Shown here: positions 8,963-19,213 of the stretch, piece by piece
Position numbering within the stretch: position 1 is the first letter of the stretch
Layout of the letters: each line of letters begins with the position of its first letter
NCBI RefSeq assembly: GCF_900113065.1
Contig: NZ_FOOA01000005.1
Coordinates: 62,001-126,000, forward strand
Length of the DNA stretch: 64,000 nt
Direction of reading: 5' to 3'
Origin: Aureimonas phyllosphaerae
GTDB lineage: Bacteria > Pseudomonadota > Alphaproteobacteria > Rhizobiales > Rhizobiaceae
Position numbers and translations under genes: made by a program
Notes under the pieces: generated by a model
What the model saw: only the letters and a program-made list of their open reading frames with translations
The model's database searches: none
What the model was told of the DNA's origin: nothing

Positions 8963-9604
8963 TCATTTTGGCATTGCGACGAAGGTCGGCAAAGCGCGAT
9001 CGCGCGCCGTGTCCCGATCTCGCCGATAGGTGATGACGCGGGCCGGCGGCAGGTTGCGCTTGATCCAGGGCGACACGGTCGAGCCGGCGTCGATGCGCTC
9101 GGCGCGGACCGGCGGCGCGAAGGCGTAGGAGAACTGGATGAAGGGCGCGCCCGGCGGCAGGAGGTCGAGATAGCGGGCGATCGCGCGCGCCCGCTCGGGC
9201 TCGGCCCTCGTCATCAGCGGCAGCGAGGAGACCACGGCGCGCAAGGGGCGCTCGTCGAGCAGCCGGGCGAGGGCGGCGGGCGGCTCGTAGGCGTCGCCCT
9301 GCAGGACGTGGACGCGCGGGAAGCGGGCGCGCAGGAGCGTGCAGAACTCCGGCGAGTATTCGAGGCAGACGAGGCGCTCCGGTTCGATCCCAGCTTCCAG
9401 GAGGCAGCCGGTGACGACGCCGGTGCCGGGGCCGAGCTCGACCACGATCCCATCCGCCGGCTCGTCCGGCACGGCCTCGGCCATGCGGCGGCCGAGCGCA
9501 CGCGAGGAGGGCGAGACCGCGCCCATCTTTAGCGGGCTCTTCAGCCAGCTGCGGATGAAGGCCGCGTCGGCCTGACGCCGCAAAGGATGCTCGTCCACGT
9601 CCAC
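8963..9604 (-). CDS. PmtA-like SAM-dependent methyltransferase (phospholipid N-methyltransferase family)
   Basis: 213 residues with the same layout as the neighbouring paralogue: FIRSWLKSPLKMGAVSPSSR at the N-terminus, SAM-binding ELGPGTGVVTGCLLEAG, then SSLPLMTR and QFSYAFAPPV, close to PmtA motifs. In Hyphomicrobiales a pmtA-type gene often stands next to dnaJ, as here (34 bases after the dnaJ gene starts the intergenic gap). I consider this copy the more likely PmtA because SSLPLM and FSYA follow the family pattern more closely. Phospholipid substrate is inferred from family membership only. Confidence 0.8.
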   Translation of the reverse strand: MDVDEHPLRRQADAAFIRSWLKSPLKMGAVSPSSRALGRRMAEAVPDEPADGIVVELGPGTGVVTGCLLEAGIEPERLVCLEYSPEFCTLLRARFPRVHVLQGDAYEPPAALARLLDERPLRAVVSSLPLMTRAEPERARAIARYLDLLPPGAPFIQFSYAFAPPVRAERIDAGSTVSPWIKRNLPPARVITYRRDRDTARDRALPTFVAMPK

Positions 9605-9638
9605 AACATCCTCCCCGATGCCGCCCTGTCCGGCTGCC

Positions 9639-10778
9639 TCAGTCGCTGAGGCCCTCGAAGAATTCCTTCATCCGGGAGAAGAAGCCCGTCGACTGCGGCG
9701 AGTTCTCGGAGGAGGAGATGTCCTCGAACTCCTGCAGGAGCTCGCGCTGGCGGCGCGACAGGCTCTGGGGCGTCTCGATCGAGATCTGGATGAAGAGATC
9801 GCCGGTCTGCGTCGAGCGAAGCACCGGCATGCCCTTGCCCTTGACGCGGAACTGCTTGCCGTACTGCGTGCCCTCGGGAACCTTGACGCGGGATTTGGCG
9901 CCGTCGAGCGTCGTGACCTCGAACGAGCCGCCGAGCGCCGCCGTCGTCATCGAGATCGGCACCTTGCAGAAGAGGTCGGCGCCGTCGCGCTGGAAGAACT
10001 CGTGCGGCTTCACCGACAGGAAGATGTAGAGATCGCCCGCCGGTCCGCCGCGCAGGCCCGCCTCGCCCTCGCCGGCCAGCCGGATGCGCGTGCCGTCCTC
10101 GATGCCGGCCGGGATGTTGACCGAGAGGTTGCGCTCCTCCGGCAGGCGCCCGTCGCCGCCGCACTTGCCGCAGGGGTCGGCGATGATCTCGCCGCGACCC
10201 TGGCAGGTGGGACAGGTGCGCTCGATCGAGAAGAAGCCTTGCGCAGCACGCACGCGCCCGACACCGCCGCAGGTCGGGCAGGCTTTCGGCGCCGTTCCCG
10301 TCTTGGCGCCCGTGCCGTGGCACTGGTCGCACTGGATGGTGGTCGGCACACCGATCTCGGCAGTCTTGCCGGTGAAAGCCTCCTCGAGGCTGATTTCCAT
10401 GTTGTAGCGAAGGTCGGAACCGCGCTCACGCCCCGACTGGCCGCCCTGGCGTCGTCCGCCGGCGCCGCCGCGCCCGCCCATCATCTCGCCGAAGATGTCG
10501 TCGAAGATGTCGGCCATCGAGGAGGCGAAGTCGCCCCGGCCCGCACCGCCGCCGTTCTGGAACACGGCATGGCCGAACCGGTCGTAGGCAGCGCGCTTCT
10601 GCGGATCCTTCAGGACCTCGTAGGCCTCGCCGATCTCCTTGAACTTCAGTTCAGCCGCGGCGTCGCCCGGGTTCTTGTCCGGGTGATACTGCATGGCGAG
10701 CTTGCGGAACGCGGCCTTCAGGGTCTTGTCGTCGCAACCCTTCACGACGCCGAGCATCTCGTAGTAATCGACCTTCAC
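9639..10778 (-). CDS. dnaJ: Molecular chaperone DnaJ (Hsp40)
   Basis: 379 residues. J domain with HPD (QYHPDKNPG), Gly-rich region (GGAGRGDF and GGRGGAGG), four CxxCxGxG zinc repeats ([32 protein letters not shown]), then the substrate-binding C-terminal domains. Works with DnaK and GrpE. I chose the GTG at 10778 because it gives [11 protein letters not shown], the normal DnaJ N-terminus; an in-frame ATG at 10808 would add ten residues. Unusually, dnaK is not adjacent: an acyltransferase and a chemoreceptor gene lie between the two, all on the same strand. No clear RpoH promoter was seen in the 178 bases upstream. Confidence 0.95.
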   Translation of the reverse strand: MKVDYYEMLGVVKGCDDKTLKAAFRKLAMQYHPDKNPGDAAAELKFKEIGEAYEVLKDPQKRAAYDRFGHAVFQNGGGAGRGDFASSMADIFDDIFGEMMGGRGGAGGRRQGGQSGRERGSDLRYNMEISLEEAFTGKTAEIGVPTTIQCDQCHGTGAKTGTAPKACPTCGGVGRVRAAQGFFSIERTCPTCQGRGEIIADPCGKCGGDGRLPEERNLSVNIPAGIEDGTRIRLAGEGEAGLRGGPAGDLYIFLSVKPHEFFQRDGADLFCKVPISMTTAALGGSFEVTTLDGAKSRVKVPEGTQYGKQFRVKGKGMPVLRSTQTGDLFIQISIETPQSLSRRQRELLQEFEDISSSENSPQSTGFFSRMKEFFEGLSD

Positions 10779-10866
10779 GGACAAGCGTATCACCGTTCTC
10801 GTGCGCATCGGACCAGCCGTCCGGTGCAGTCATGACGTGGAGACGGAAAGTCCAGCGAAGTTCCGT

Positions 10867-10898
10867 CGCGGGCCCGATGTAGGCGTGGAGGGCCCGCG
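10867..10898 (-). terminator. Hairpin between the acyltransferase and dnaJ
   Basis: A perfect 9-base stem (CGCGGGCCC pairing with GGGCCCGCG) with a 14-base loop lies about 60 bases downstream of the acyltransferase stop on the minus strand. There is no T-run, so intrinsic termination would be weak. If it does terminate, dnaJ needs its own promoter between 10779 and 10866. Confidence 0.3.
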
Positions 10899-10956
10899 TT
10901 ACCATAGGACAGCGATCAGCAAAAGCGGATGGAGCTTGCGCGGACCCGTCGCGGCC

Positions 10957-12045
10957 TCAGGCCGAGGCGAGCGTCGGCGGCCGGGGCTTCGCGCCACGCT
11001 CACCCGCCAGCCGGCGCCCGAGCGGTCCCTCGACGAAGCGCGCTGACAGGAAGGCGAGCGCGATCGTCGCCAGCATCGGGACCGGCAGGAAGGCGTAGAA
11101 GCTCATGATCTCCTGCGGCTCCAAGATCCGCTTCCAGAGGAAGGACAGGAGCACGATCTCGCAGGCCGCGTGGAGGATGTAGATGCCGAAGGACAGGCGC
11201 AGGAGCGGCATCGCCGGCTCCAGCCGCTCGGTGGAGCGGGGCCGCGCGCCCTCCGACAGGCCGATCAGGAGGATGGCGAGGAAGAGGAGCGCGAGCGTCA
11301 GGTGGACGAACGCGGGGATCGCCATGGTGAGGAGCGCGGCGGCGAGCGCAAGCAGTCCCGGCATGTGCGAGGTGACGGCGAGCGCGCGCCGCGCAACGAG
11401 GGCGGCGGCGAGCGCGCCCGCCGTGAAGTCGGCAAAGGCGCGGTAGGCGCCGAACGTGTCGGCATTCGTCCAGTGCCCACTCGGAAAGACGCCGGCATAG
11501 CTCCAGACCTCGAGCACCGCGATCCAGCCGAACAGGAGGAAGGCGAGGCCCGCGATGCCAGCGCGCCGCCAGACGAGAACGACCGCCGGAAACAGGAGGT
11601 AGCAGAAGAACTCGGCGCTGACCGACCAGCTCGGATAGTTGAAGGTAAGCCGGTCCGTCGTGCCCCAGGCGTGGACCGCGAGGACATGCAGCGGCAGGTC
11701 CGCCATGTTCCAGCGCGGCAGGTCGTGCAGCGTGACGAGGCCGAGCGCGCCGGCCGCGCCGATCGAGCCGAAGAACAGAAGCGTCAGGAAGTGGAGGGGA
11801 TAGAGGCGCGCGAGACGCCGGCGCAGGAAGCGTCGGTAGTCGCCCATCGTGTTCATGCGCGGCGCATAGCGTGCGGCGATCACGAAGCCGGAGATCATGA
11901 AGAAGGCGTCGAGAAGCGGCAGGAGATGATGCAGGGCGTCGGTCGCGATCGCGGCGTGCGTGCCCGGCGCGAAGAACATGAAGTGATAGGTCATCACCAG
12001 GATCGCGGCGGAGAAGCGCCAGCAGTCGAAGATCCGGTAGTGCAT
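10957..12045 (-). CDS. Acyltransferase family 3 (OafA/NodX-like) membrane protein
   Basis: 362 residues starting at ATG 12045 (MHYRIFDCWRFSAAILVMTY). About ten hydrophobic helices, the N-terminal R-x-x-A pattern (CWRFSAAILV), and the conserved YPSWSVSAEFFCYLLFP block identify an acyltransferase-3 protein. Such enzymes transfer acetyl or other acyl groups to sugars of surface polysaccharides, lipopolysaccharide or peptidoglycan. The canonical cytoplasmic-face His (here H22 in MTYHFMFF) is present. The acceptor is unknown. The reading frame stays open far upstream across the chemoreceptor gene, but only this part has family features. Sits between the chemoreceptor and dnaJ. Confidence 0.85.
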   Translation of the reverse strand: MHYRIFDCWRFSAAILVMTYHFMFFAPGTHAAIATDALHHLLPLLDAFFMISGFVIAARYAPRMNTMGDYRRFLRRRLARLYPLHFLTLLFFGSIGAAGALGLVTLHDLPRWNMADLPLHVLAVHAWGTTDRLTFNYPSWSVSAEFFCYLLFPAVVLVWRRAGIAGLAFLLFGWIAVLEVWSYAGVFPSGHWTNADTFGAYRAFADFTAGALAAALVARRALAVTSHMPGLLALAAALLTMAIPAFVHLTLALLFLAILLIGLSEGARPRSTERLEPAMPLLRLSFGIYILHAACEIVLLSFLWKRILEPQEIMSFYAFLPVPMLATIALAFLSARFVEGPLGRRLAGERGAKPRPPTLASA

Positions 12046-12146
12046 CGGCAGGTCTCGCTGCGGCAGGGCGACGGCAAAGCCCCGCTCGTCCCAGGACGAC
12101 GCGGGGCAGGGGGGCGGAACGGGGGCGGGAGCCCCTCGGCCTTGGT

Positions 12147-14342
12147 TCAGGCGGCCCGGCGGGCCGGCGCGTGACCGTGGAAGGCGCGGGGCCCCTCCTC
12201 GCCGATCTCGAACTGCGCGACGAGATCGCGCAGATCTCCGGCCTCGCCCCGCAGCGCCTGGCTGGAGGCTGCCGCCTCTTCCAGCATCGCCGCGTTCTGC
12301 TGGGTGATCTGGTCGATATGGGAGACGGCCGTGTTGATCTCGCGGATGCCGGTCGACTGCTCGGCCGCCCCTTGCGCGATGGCCGTGACCTTGCCGTCGA
12401 TCTCCAGGACCTTGGCGGCGATGCCCTGGAGCGAGGCGCCGGCCCGCTCGACGAAGGTCACGCCGACCTCGACCTCGTGCGAGGCGCGGGCGATGAGGTC
12501 CTTGATCTCCTTGGCAGCCTCGGCCGAGCGCTGGGCGAGCCCGCGCACCTCCTGCGCCACCACCGCGAACCCGCGTCCCGCCTCGCCGGCGCGCGCCGCC
12601 TCGACACCGGCATTGAGGGCGAGGAGGTTGGTCTGGAAGGTGATCTCGTCGATCACGCCGATGATCTTGGCGATGCGCGACGAGGAGTCCTCGATCGCGC
12701 GCATGGCGTCGATCGCCTGCGTGACGATCTCGTCGGAGGCCTGCGCGGCGGCGCAGGCGCCCTTCACCGTCGTGGATGCCGATACGGCGTGACCCGCGCT
12801 CTCGTTGACGCGCAGCGTGATGTCGGCGAGCGCGGCCGAGGTCTCCTCGAGGCTCGCCGCCTGGCCCTCGATCCGGCGCGCCATCTCCTGCGCGGCCGCG
12901 CTGATCTCGCCGGTGCCGCCGTCGATGCTGGTGACGATGCCGGAGACTGTCCGCATCGTCGACTGGAGCTGGCCGACCGCCGCGTCGAAATCGGCGGCGA
13001 GCTTGGCATAGGAGCCGCCGATCTGGCCCGACAGGCGGCAGGTCAGGTCGCCGGCCGACAGCCGGGCAAGGCCGCTGCCGACGAGCCGCACGACATCGGC
13101 CTGCTCGGCCGCGGCGCGGGCACGTTCTTCCTCGCCCTCGCGGCGCGTCGTCTCGGCCCGCACGCGCTCCTGCGCGGCGACGGCCTCGGCCTGACGGCCG
13201 GAGGCGAGTTCGTGGCGAAAGCCTTCGAGCGCAGTCGCCAGCGCGCCCGCCTCGTCGCGGCTGCCCTGTCCCTCGACGGGCCGCGTGTAGTCGCCGGCGC
13301 TGAGAGCCTCGACACCCGCCAAGAGCCGCTGCAGCGGACGGCGCACCACGCGGTGCGAGGCCATGGCCAGGACGCCGAGCGAGATGGCGACGACGAGAAG
13401 ACCGCCGCCGATCAGAAGAAGGCGCTCCTCGCGAACTGGGCCGGCGACGACCGCTTCGGGAACATCGACCAGCGTCGCCCAGGTGAGATCGAAGCCCGGC
13501 ACCTGGAACGGCAGGGCGACGCGGGTCGTGCCGTCGGCCAGCGTTCCGAGAACGCGCGGCTGGCCGTCGGCGGCCGCCTTCGCGAGATCGGCTGCGCCGA
13601 TGTCCTCGTAGGGCTTGGTGCGCATGGCCGCACCGGGCGCGACCAGCCACTTGCCGTCGCCGCTGACCAGAAACACCCGGCCGGTGCTGAAGGGCTGCAG
13701 GGCCGAGACCGAGGCGGCGAGTTCCTGCATGCCGACATCGATGCCCGCGACGCCGATCAGCTTGCCGCCCGACATGACGGGATAGGCGGCCGACGACATG
13801 AGGACGCCGGTCTCGGAGAGATAGGGAGCGGTCAGGTAGCCTTTGCCGCGCGCCACCGGCTCCTTGTACCAGTCCGCGTCGTATTTCGCGGTGAAGGTGC
13901 TGTACTCGGCGCCGCCGTTCGCGCCCTTGGTCCAATAGGGGGTGAAGGCGCCGTCCTTGTTGGAGCCGGCCGCCGCGGGATCGCTCGTCCCGTCGATGCC
14001 GCCCGGCGCTTCCGCCATCCAGGAGCCGAAGAGGTTGGGGTAGGAGCCGATCGCGGGCTTCAGAAGCGCGACATAGGCGGCGCGATCCCTGAGGCCCGCC
14101 TCGTGCATCGCGCCGATCGCACCCGCCGTCGCGTTGCCCACCGCCGTCGCCTGACCGAGGCCGATGCCGATCGTGTTGGCGACGATGCGCGCCTCCGCGG
14201 TCGCTCGGTCCAGCGCCATCGCCTCGATCCGGTCGGCCGAATTCATCGAGATCAGCGTGAAGGCCCCTGCGAGGACCAGTGTCACCGCGCTTCCCGCAGC
14301 CAGGATCAGCTTGGCAGACAGGGAACTGGACAGCGATTTCAT
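12147..14342 (-). CDS. Methyl-accepting chemotaxis protein with dCache-type sensor
   Basis: 731 residues. First membrane segment about 12-32; periplasmic sensor about 33-305 with dCache features (LFGSWMAEAPGG, YDADWYKEP, APYLSETGVLMSSAAYPV, GVAGIDVGMQEL); second segment about 307-328; HAMP and linker regions; then the signalling domain with the near-invariant hairpin tip EAARAGEAGRGFAVVAQEVR. The DWY-K...Y...D pattern resembles amino-acid-binding dCache receptors, but the ligand is not provable. The C-terminus (HGHAPARRAA) lacks a NWETF-type CheR tether. It has its own promoter in the dnaK-chemoreceptor gap, so it is probably not heat-shock controlled. Confidence 0.93.
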   Translation of the reverse strand: MKSLSSSLSAKLILAAGSAVTLVLAGAFTLISMNSADRIEAMALDRATAEARIVANTIGIGLGQATAVGNATAGAIGAMHEAGLRDRAAYVALLKPAIGSYPNLFGSWMAEAPGGIDGTSDPAAAGSNKDGAFTPYWTKGANGGAEYSTFTAKYDADWYKEPVARGKGYLTAPYLSETGVLMSSAAYPVMSGGKLIGVAGIDVGMQELAASVSALQPFSTGRVFLVSGDGKWLVAPGAAMRTKPYEDIGAADLAKAAADGQPRVLGTLADGTTRVALPFQVPGFDLTWATLVDVPEAVVAGPVREERLLLIGGGLLVVAISLGVLAMASHRVVRRPLQRLLAGVEALSAGDYTRPVEGQGSRDEAGALATALEGFRHELASGRQAEAVAAQERVRAETTRREGEEERARAAAEQADVVRLVGSGLARLSAGDLTCRLSGQIGGSYAKLAADFDAAVGQLQSTMRTVSGIVTSIDGGTGEISAAAQEMARRIEGQAASLEETSAALADITLRVNESAGHAVSASTTVKGACAAAQASDEIVTQAIDAMRAIEDSSSRIAKIIGVIDEITFQTNLLALNAGVEAARAGEAGRGFAVVAQEVRGLAQRSAEAAKEIKDLIARASHEVEVGVTFVERAGASLQGIAAKVLEIDGKVTAIAQGAAEQSTGIREINTAVSHIDQITQQNAAMLEEAAASSQALRGEAGDLRDLVAQFEIGEEGPRAFHGHAPARRAA

Positions 14343-14395
14343 GGCATCCTCGGGGCGAGATGTCAGAGACGGGTGCCGACGACTCTGGAGGATGA

Positions 14396-14424
14396 CTTAT
14401 AAAATTTCGTTGTGCGGCGCCAAA
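14396..14424 (-). promoter_or_regulatory. Predicted sigma70-like promoter of the chemoreceptor gene
   Basis: On the minus strand TTTGGC (14419-14424) and TATAAG (14396-14401) are separated by 17 bases, close to the housekeeping consensus. The -10 sits in the only A+T-rich patch of this gap, about 54 bases before the chemoreceptor ATG and downstream of the dnaK terminator. Confidence 0.5.
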
Positions 14425-14451
14425 CGGCGAAAGGTTCCGCACGGCAGCATG

Positions 14452-14487
14452 AAAAAGGCCCCGGCGGTGCATCCCGCCGGGGCCTTT
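14452..14487 (-). terminator. Rho-independent terminator of dnaK
   Basis: A perfect 14-base stem (AAAGGCCCCGGCGG with its complement) and a 6-base loop start 25 bases after the dnaK stop. Read on the minus strand the stem ends in a run of five T. This should end most dnaK transcripts before the chemoreceptor gene. Confidence 0.85.
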
Positions 14488-14511
14488 CGTTCGAAGCGTT
14501 CGAGAGGTCGA

Positions 14512-16440
<1,929 letters not shown>

Positions 16441-16567
16441 TGTCTGTCTCTCCTTATTGAGCGTGTGGCCCGGACCCTCGATCGAGGCGTTCCGCGTGGC
16501 CGCACCTTGGATGGGATTTCGGTTCGCCGAGGGGCTCTCGAAAACGGCCGCCCCGGCGGGCTGAGGG

Positions 16568-16598
16568 CTATATATGAACGGGCTTTGGGGGGCGCAAG
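16568..16598 (-). promoter_or_regulatory. RpoH (sigma32)-type heat-shock promoter of dnaK
   Basis: On the minus strand CTTG (16595-16598), 18 bases, then CATATATAG (16568-16576). The alphaproteobacterial RpoH consensus is CTTG-N17/18-CYTATNTNNG; one key base differs. The same element with identical spacing precedes hrcA. The leader to the dnaK ATG would be about 120 bases. The remainder of the 344-base gap between dnaK and the small gene at 16785 shows no other clear element. I saw no CIRCE repeat here. Confidence 0.75.
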
Positions 16599-16784
16599 AC
16601 GGTCTCGAACCTCGACCGCACGGCTTCGTCCGACCCCCGGCGGGCCGACGGAGCATAGGTGGCTAAGCCGTTTAACCCGCAAGTCGCAGAAACCATCAGC
16701 CGGGGTGAATGTTGGCTTTCCTGAGCGGTCGGGGCGCATATGCCTGCCCGGCCGCCCCATCGCCGTCGCGAAAGGAGGCCGCCC

Positions 16785-16859
16785 ATGAACAGCATCATCT
16801 ACCTCATCGGCTTGATCGTCGTCGTCCTCGCCATCCTGTCGTTCCTCGGCCTCAGGTAG
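16785..16859 (+). CDS. 24-residue single-helix membrane microprotein
   Basis: A very short frame encoding M-N-S, one hydrophobic helix (IIYLIGLIVVVLAILSFLGL) and a terminal Arg. It has an excellent ribosome site, AAAGGAGG at 16771-16778, six bases from the ATG, which is why I call it a real gene. Similar tiny proteins are annotated in other Hyphomicrobiales, without known function. It is the first gene of an operon with three further membrane-associated proteins; the next start is ten bases after this stop. It is divergent from dnaK. Confidence 0.7.
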   Translation: MNSIIYLIGLIVVVLAILSFLGLR

Positions 16860-16869
16860 GGAGAACCTC

Positions 16870-17712
16870 ATGTCCGATCCATTCCAGACCGGCTCACGAG
16901 CCGAGACCGATCGCCAGACCCTGTCCGACGCGGCCCGGCGCGAGGGCCAATCCATTCGTGACACAGCGGCGCACGCCGGCGAGACGCTGCGCCGCGAGGG
17001 CGCGAGCCTCGGCGACAGCATGCGCGAGCGCGCGAGTGCCAGCGTCGAGCAAGGCAAGGCGGCCGCCGCCTCCGGCCTGTCCGACTTCACCGCCGCGATC
17101 CGCAAGGCCTCCGAGGAACTCGGGGCGCGCGACCAGTCGATGGCCGCCGGCCTCGCCCGCCAGGCCGCGTCCGGGCTGGAGCAGGCCGCCGAGGCGATTG
17201 ATGGGCGGAGCGTTCAGGACATCACCCGTTCGGTCGCCGACTTCGCCCGGCGCCAGCCGACGGCATTCCTCCTTGGAGCCGCGCTGGCCGGCGTCGCCCT
17301 AGGACGCTTCGTTCGGGCATCGAGCGACCATGCCGGTCCGCTCGGTTCGGACACCGGCCATGGCGCTCGCTCCGGCGACGACTGGCGCCGCGACGACAGC
17401 CGCTCCCGCTTTCAGGGCAACTCGTACGGATCCGGCGCGTCGTCGCCGCTCGGCGAGCGGTCGGGACACGACGACAGGGGGTCGGCGTCCGATGCCGCGC
17501 TGAACCGTCCGGGCGCGTCGGGCTCAACGGCGACGAGCGGTCTGACCTCCACCCCGACCGCCGCCGCTTCGTCGCAGGCCGACGCGACCGGCTACCGCGC
17601 GCCGCAGGATGCGCCGCAGACCTCCGCCCTCAACCAGCCCGGCGTATCCGGCTCATCCAACACGGCCGGCCTGTCCCATTCCTCGAACCCCGGTACGGGA
17701 GAGCGTCCATGA
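16870..17712 (+). CDS. Hypothetical amphipathic protein with a hydrophobic hairpin
   Basis: 280 residues. Residues 1-115 are charged, Ala-rich and probably helical (repeated A-x-x-x-G-E-T-L-R-R-like heptads), resembling LEA/apolipoprotein-like surfaces. A hydrophobic segment (PTAFLLGAALAGVALGRFVRAS) follows at about 133-155. Such a segment is common in inner-membrane stress proteins related to ElaB/YqjD. The C-terminal 120 residues are Ser/Gly/Thr-rich and low in complexity, with two similar blocks, SALNQPGVSGSSNT and AALNRPGASGSTAT. Function unknown. Its stop overlaps the next start by four bases. Confidence 0.7.
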   Translation: MSDPFQTGSRAETDRQTLSDAARREGQSIRDTAAHAGETLRREGASLGDSMRERASASVEQGKAAAASGLSDFTAAIRKASEELGARDQSMAAGLARQAASGLEQAAEAIDGRSVQDITRSVADFARRQPTAFLLGAALAGVALGRFVRASSDHAGPLGSDTGHGARSGDDWRRDDSRSRFQGNSYGSGASSPLGERSGHDDRGSASDAALNRPGASGSTATSGLTSTPTAAASSQADATGYRAPQDAPQTSALNQPGVSGSSNTAGLSHSSNPGTGERP

Positions 17713-18104
17713 GCGTCGATCCGCAGCAAAGCCGTTCGGTCCCCGACCTTCTCAGCGATCTCCTGCGCGAGACCACCGAGCTCTTTCGCACCGAAGGCAA
17801 GCTTATCCGCGCGGAGATTTCCGACAAGGTCGCCCAGATCCAGCTGGCCGGCGGCTCGCTGGTGGCCGGCGCGATCTGCCTCCTCGTGTCCCTGATCGTC
17901 CTGTCGGGGGCCCTCGTGGTGGCACTTGGGAAGATCATGGATCCAGCCTGGGCAGCGCTTCTCGTCGGCGTCGTGATCGCCGTGATCGGCGTCGTTCTCC
18001 TCGCCGCCGGCAAGAAGAATCTTGAGGCCGTGAACCTCGCGCCCGAGCGCTCGCTCGGCCAGTTGCAGAAGGACGGCCAACTCGTGAAGGAGCAGACGCG
18101 ATGA
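17709..18104 (+). CDS. Phage holin family / YqjE-like (DUF1469) membrane protein
   Basis: 131 residues. A helical N-terminus with the conserved DLLRETTELFRTEGKLIRAEI pattern is followed by two transmembrane helices (about 50-75 and 80-105) and a charged tail. This is the Actinobacterial holin-like / YqjE family, which despite the name is not thought to lyse cells; E. coli yqjE sits beside yqjD in a ribosome- and membrane-associated stress operon. The same pairing with a neighbour carrying a C-terminal membrane anchor is seen here. Four-base overlaps join it to both neighbours. Confidence 0.8.
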   Translation: MSVDPQQSRSVPDLLSDLLRETTELFRTEGKLIRAEISDKVAQIQLAGGSLVAGAICLLVSLIVLSGALVVALGKIMDPAWAALLVGVVIAVIGVVLLAAGKKNLEAVNLAPERSLGQLQKDGQLVKEQTR

Positions 18105-19150
18105 GCACGGAAACCGATCGCCTCGCCCGCGAGGCCGAGGAGCGCCGCTCCAACCTCGACGCCACGCTGGAAAGCCTGAAGGGCAAGCTGTCGCCCGGTC
18201 AGATCGTCGACGAGGCGATGGGCTACCTGCGCGAAGGGCAGGGCGCCGACATGGCGCGGACCCTCAACCGGCAGGTGCGCGACAACCCGCTGGCACTCGG
18301 CCTCGTCGGCGCCGGCATCGCCTGGCTGATGCTGGGGCAGGGCGCCAAGGACACGGCGCGCGACGCCGGCCGCCGCCTGCGCGACAGATACGACGACACG
18401 TTCGACCGCGGCGATCGGGACTGGAGCCCCGACCGCTGGGCGGCCGACGACCGTGACAACCGGTTCGAGAGCTACAACAGCGGCTACGAGGCGGATCGCA
18501 CGCGCGGCGTGACCTCCGGCCCCTATCCCGGCGGCAGCGGATCGTCGTCCTCGGGCATCGGGTCCTCGGTGTCCGGCGCCGCCTCGTCTGTCGGTTCGGC
18601 GGCCTCGAGCGCGGCGGGCGCCGTCGGTGATGCCGCCCGCAAGGCGGGCGATACGATCTCGCATGCGGCCTCCTCCGCCTCCGACAGCGCTTCGCGCCTG
18701 TCGCACGACGCACGCGACGCTGCCGCCAGGGCGCGCGAAGCGTCCTATCGCGGCCTGTCGCATGCTGGCGACAGCGCGAGCTACTACGGGCGGCGCGCGC
18801 GCCGCACGTTCCTCGATACGCTGCATGAGGAGCCGCTGGTGCTCGGCGCGGTGGCCCTGGCGGTTGGCGCGGCGATCGGCGCAGCGCTGCCCTCCACGCG
18901 GACCGAGGACGAGTGGCTCGGCCAAACGCGCGACCGGCTGCGCGACCAAGCGCTCGATTCCGGGCGCGACGTGCTCGACAAGGCCGGCACGGTCGCATCC
19001 AAGGCCTTCGAGGCGGGAAGCGCGGAAGCCGAGGCGAAGGGGCTGAAGCCGACGGGCGAAGGCGAGACGATCGCGCAGAAGGTGTCGTCCGTCGCGCAGG
19101 CCGCCTACGGCACCGCCCGCGACGAGGCCAAGAAGGAAGGGCTGGCCTGA
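18101..19150 (+). CDS. DUF3618 domain protein with two membrane segments
   Basis: 349 residues. The N-terminus (LAREAEERRSNLDATLESLK, then LSPGQIVDEAMGYLR) is the DUF3618 domain, followed by a first hydrophobic segment (NPLALGLVGAGIAWLMLGQG, about 67-86). Residues 150-230 are Ser/Ala-rich helical repeats (SAASSAAGAVGDAARKAGD). A second hydrophobic segment (PLVLGAVALAVGAAIGAALP, about 247-266) and a charged tail complete it. DUF3618 proteins usually occur with YqjE-like proteins, as here. Envelope stress or membrane organisation is a guess from context. Last gene of the operon; a strong terminator follows. Confidence 0.78.
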   Translation: MSTETDRLAREAEERRSNLDATLESLKGKLSPGQIVDEAMGYLREGQGADMARTLNRQVRDNPLALGLVGAGIAWLMLGQGAKDTARDAGRRLRDRYDDTFDRGDRDWSPDRWAADDRDNRFESYNSGYEADRTRGVTSGPYPGGSGSSSSGIGSSVSGAASSVGSAASSAAGAVGDAARKAGDTISHAASSASDSASRLSHDARDAAARAREASYRGLSHAGDSASYYGRRARRTFLDTLHEEPLVLGAVALAVGAAIGAALPSTRTEDEWLGQTRDRLRDQALDSGRDVLDKAGTVASKAFEAGSAEAEAKGLKPTGEGETIAQKVSSVAQAAYGTARDEAKKEGLA

Positions 19151-19176
19151 CGCCAGCACACTTCGGAACATTGGAA

Positions 19177-19209
19177 GGGCCGCCGGCACGTCTGCCGGCG
19201 GCCCTTTTT
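19177..19209 (+). terminator. Rho-independent terminator of the 16.8-19.2 kb operon
   Basis: A perfect 12-base stem (GGGCCGCCGGCA) with a 4-base loop, followed by TTTTT on the plus strand, 27 bases after the DUF3618 stop. Confidence 0.9.
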
Positions 19210-19213
19210 CATG

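Noticed and set aside
12046-14472. A long extension of the acyltransferase frame across the chemoreceptor gene
   Set aside because: Only the last 362 codons show acyltransferase features, starting at a good ATG; the rest is an antisense-like shadow in another frame of the chemoreceptor.
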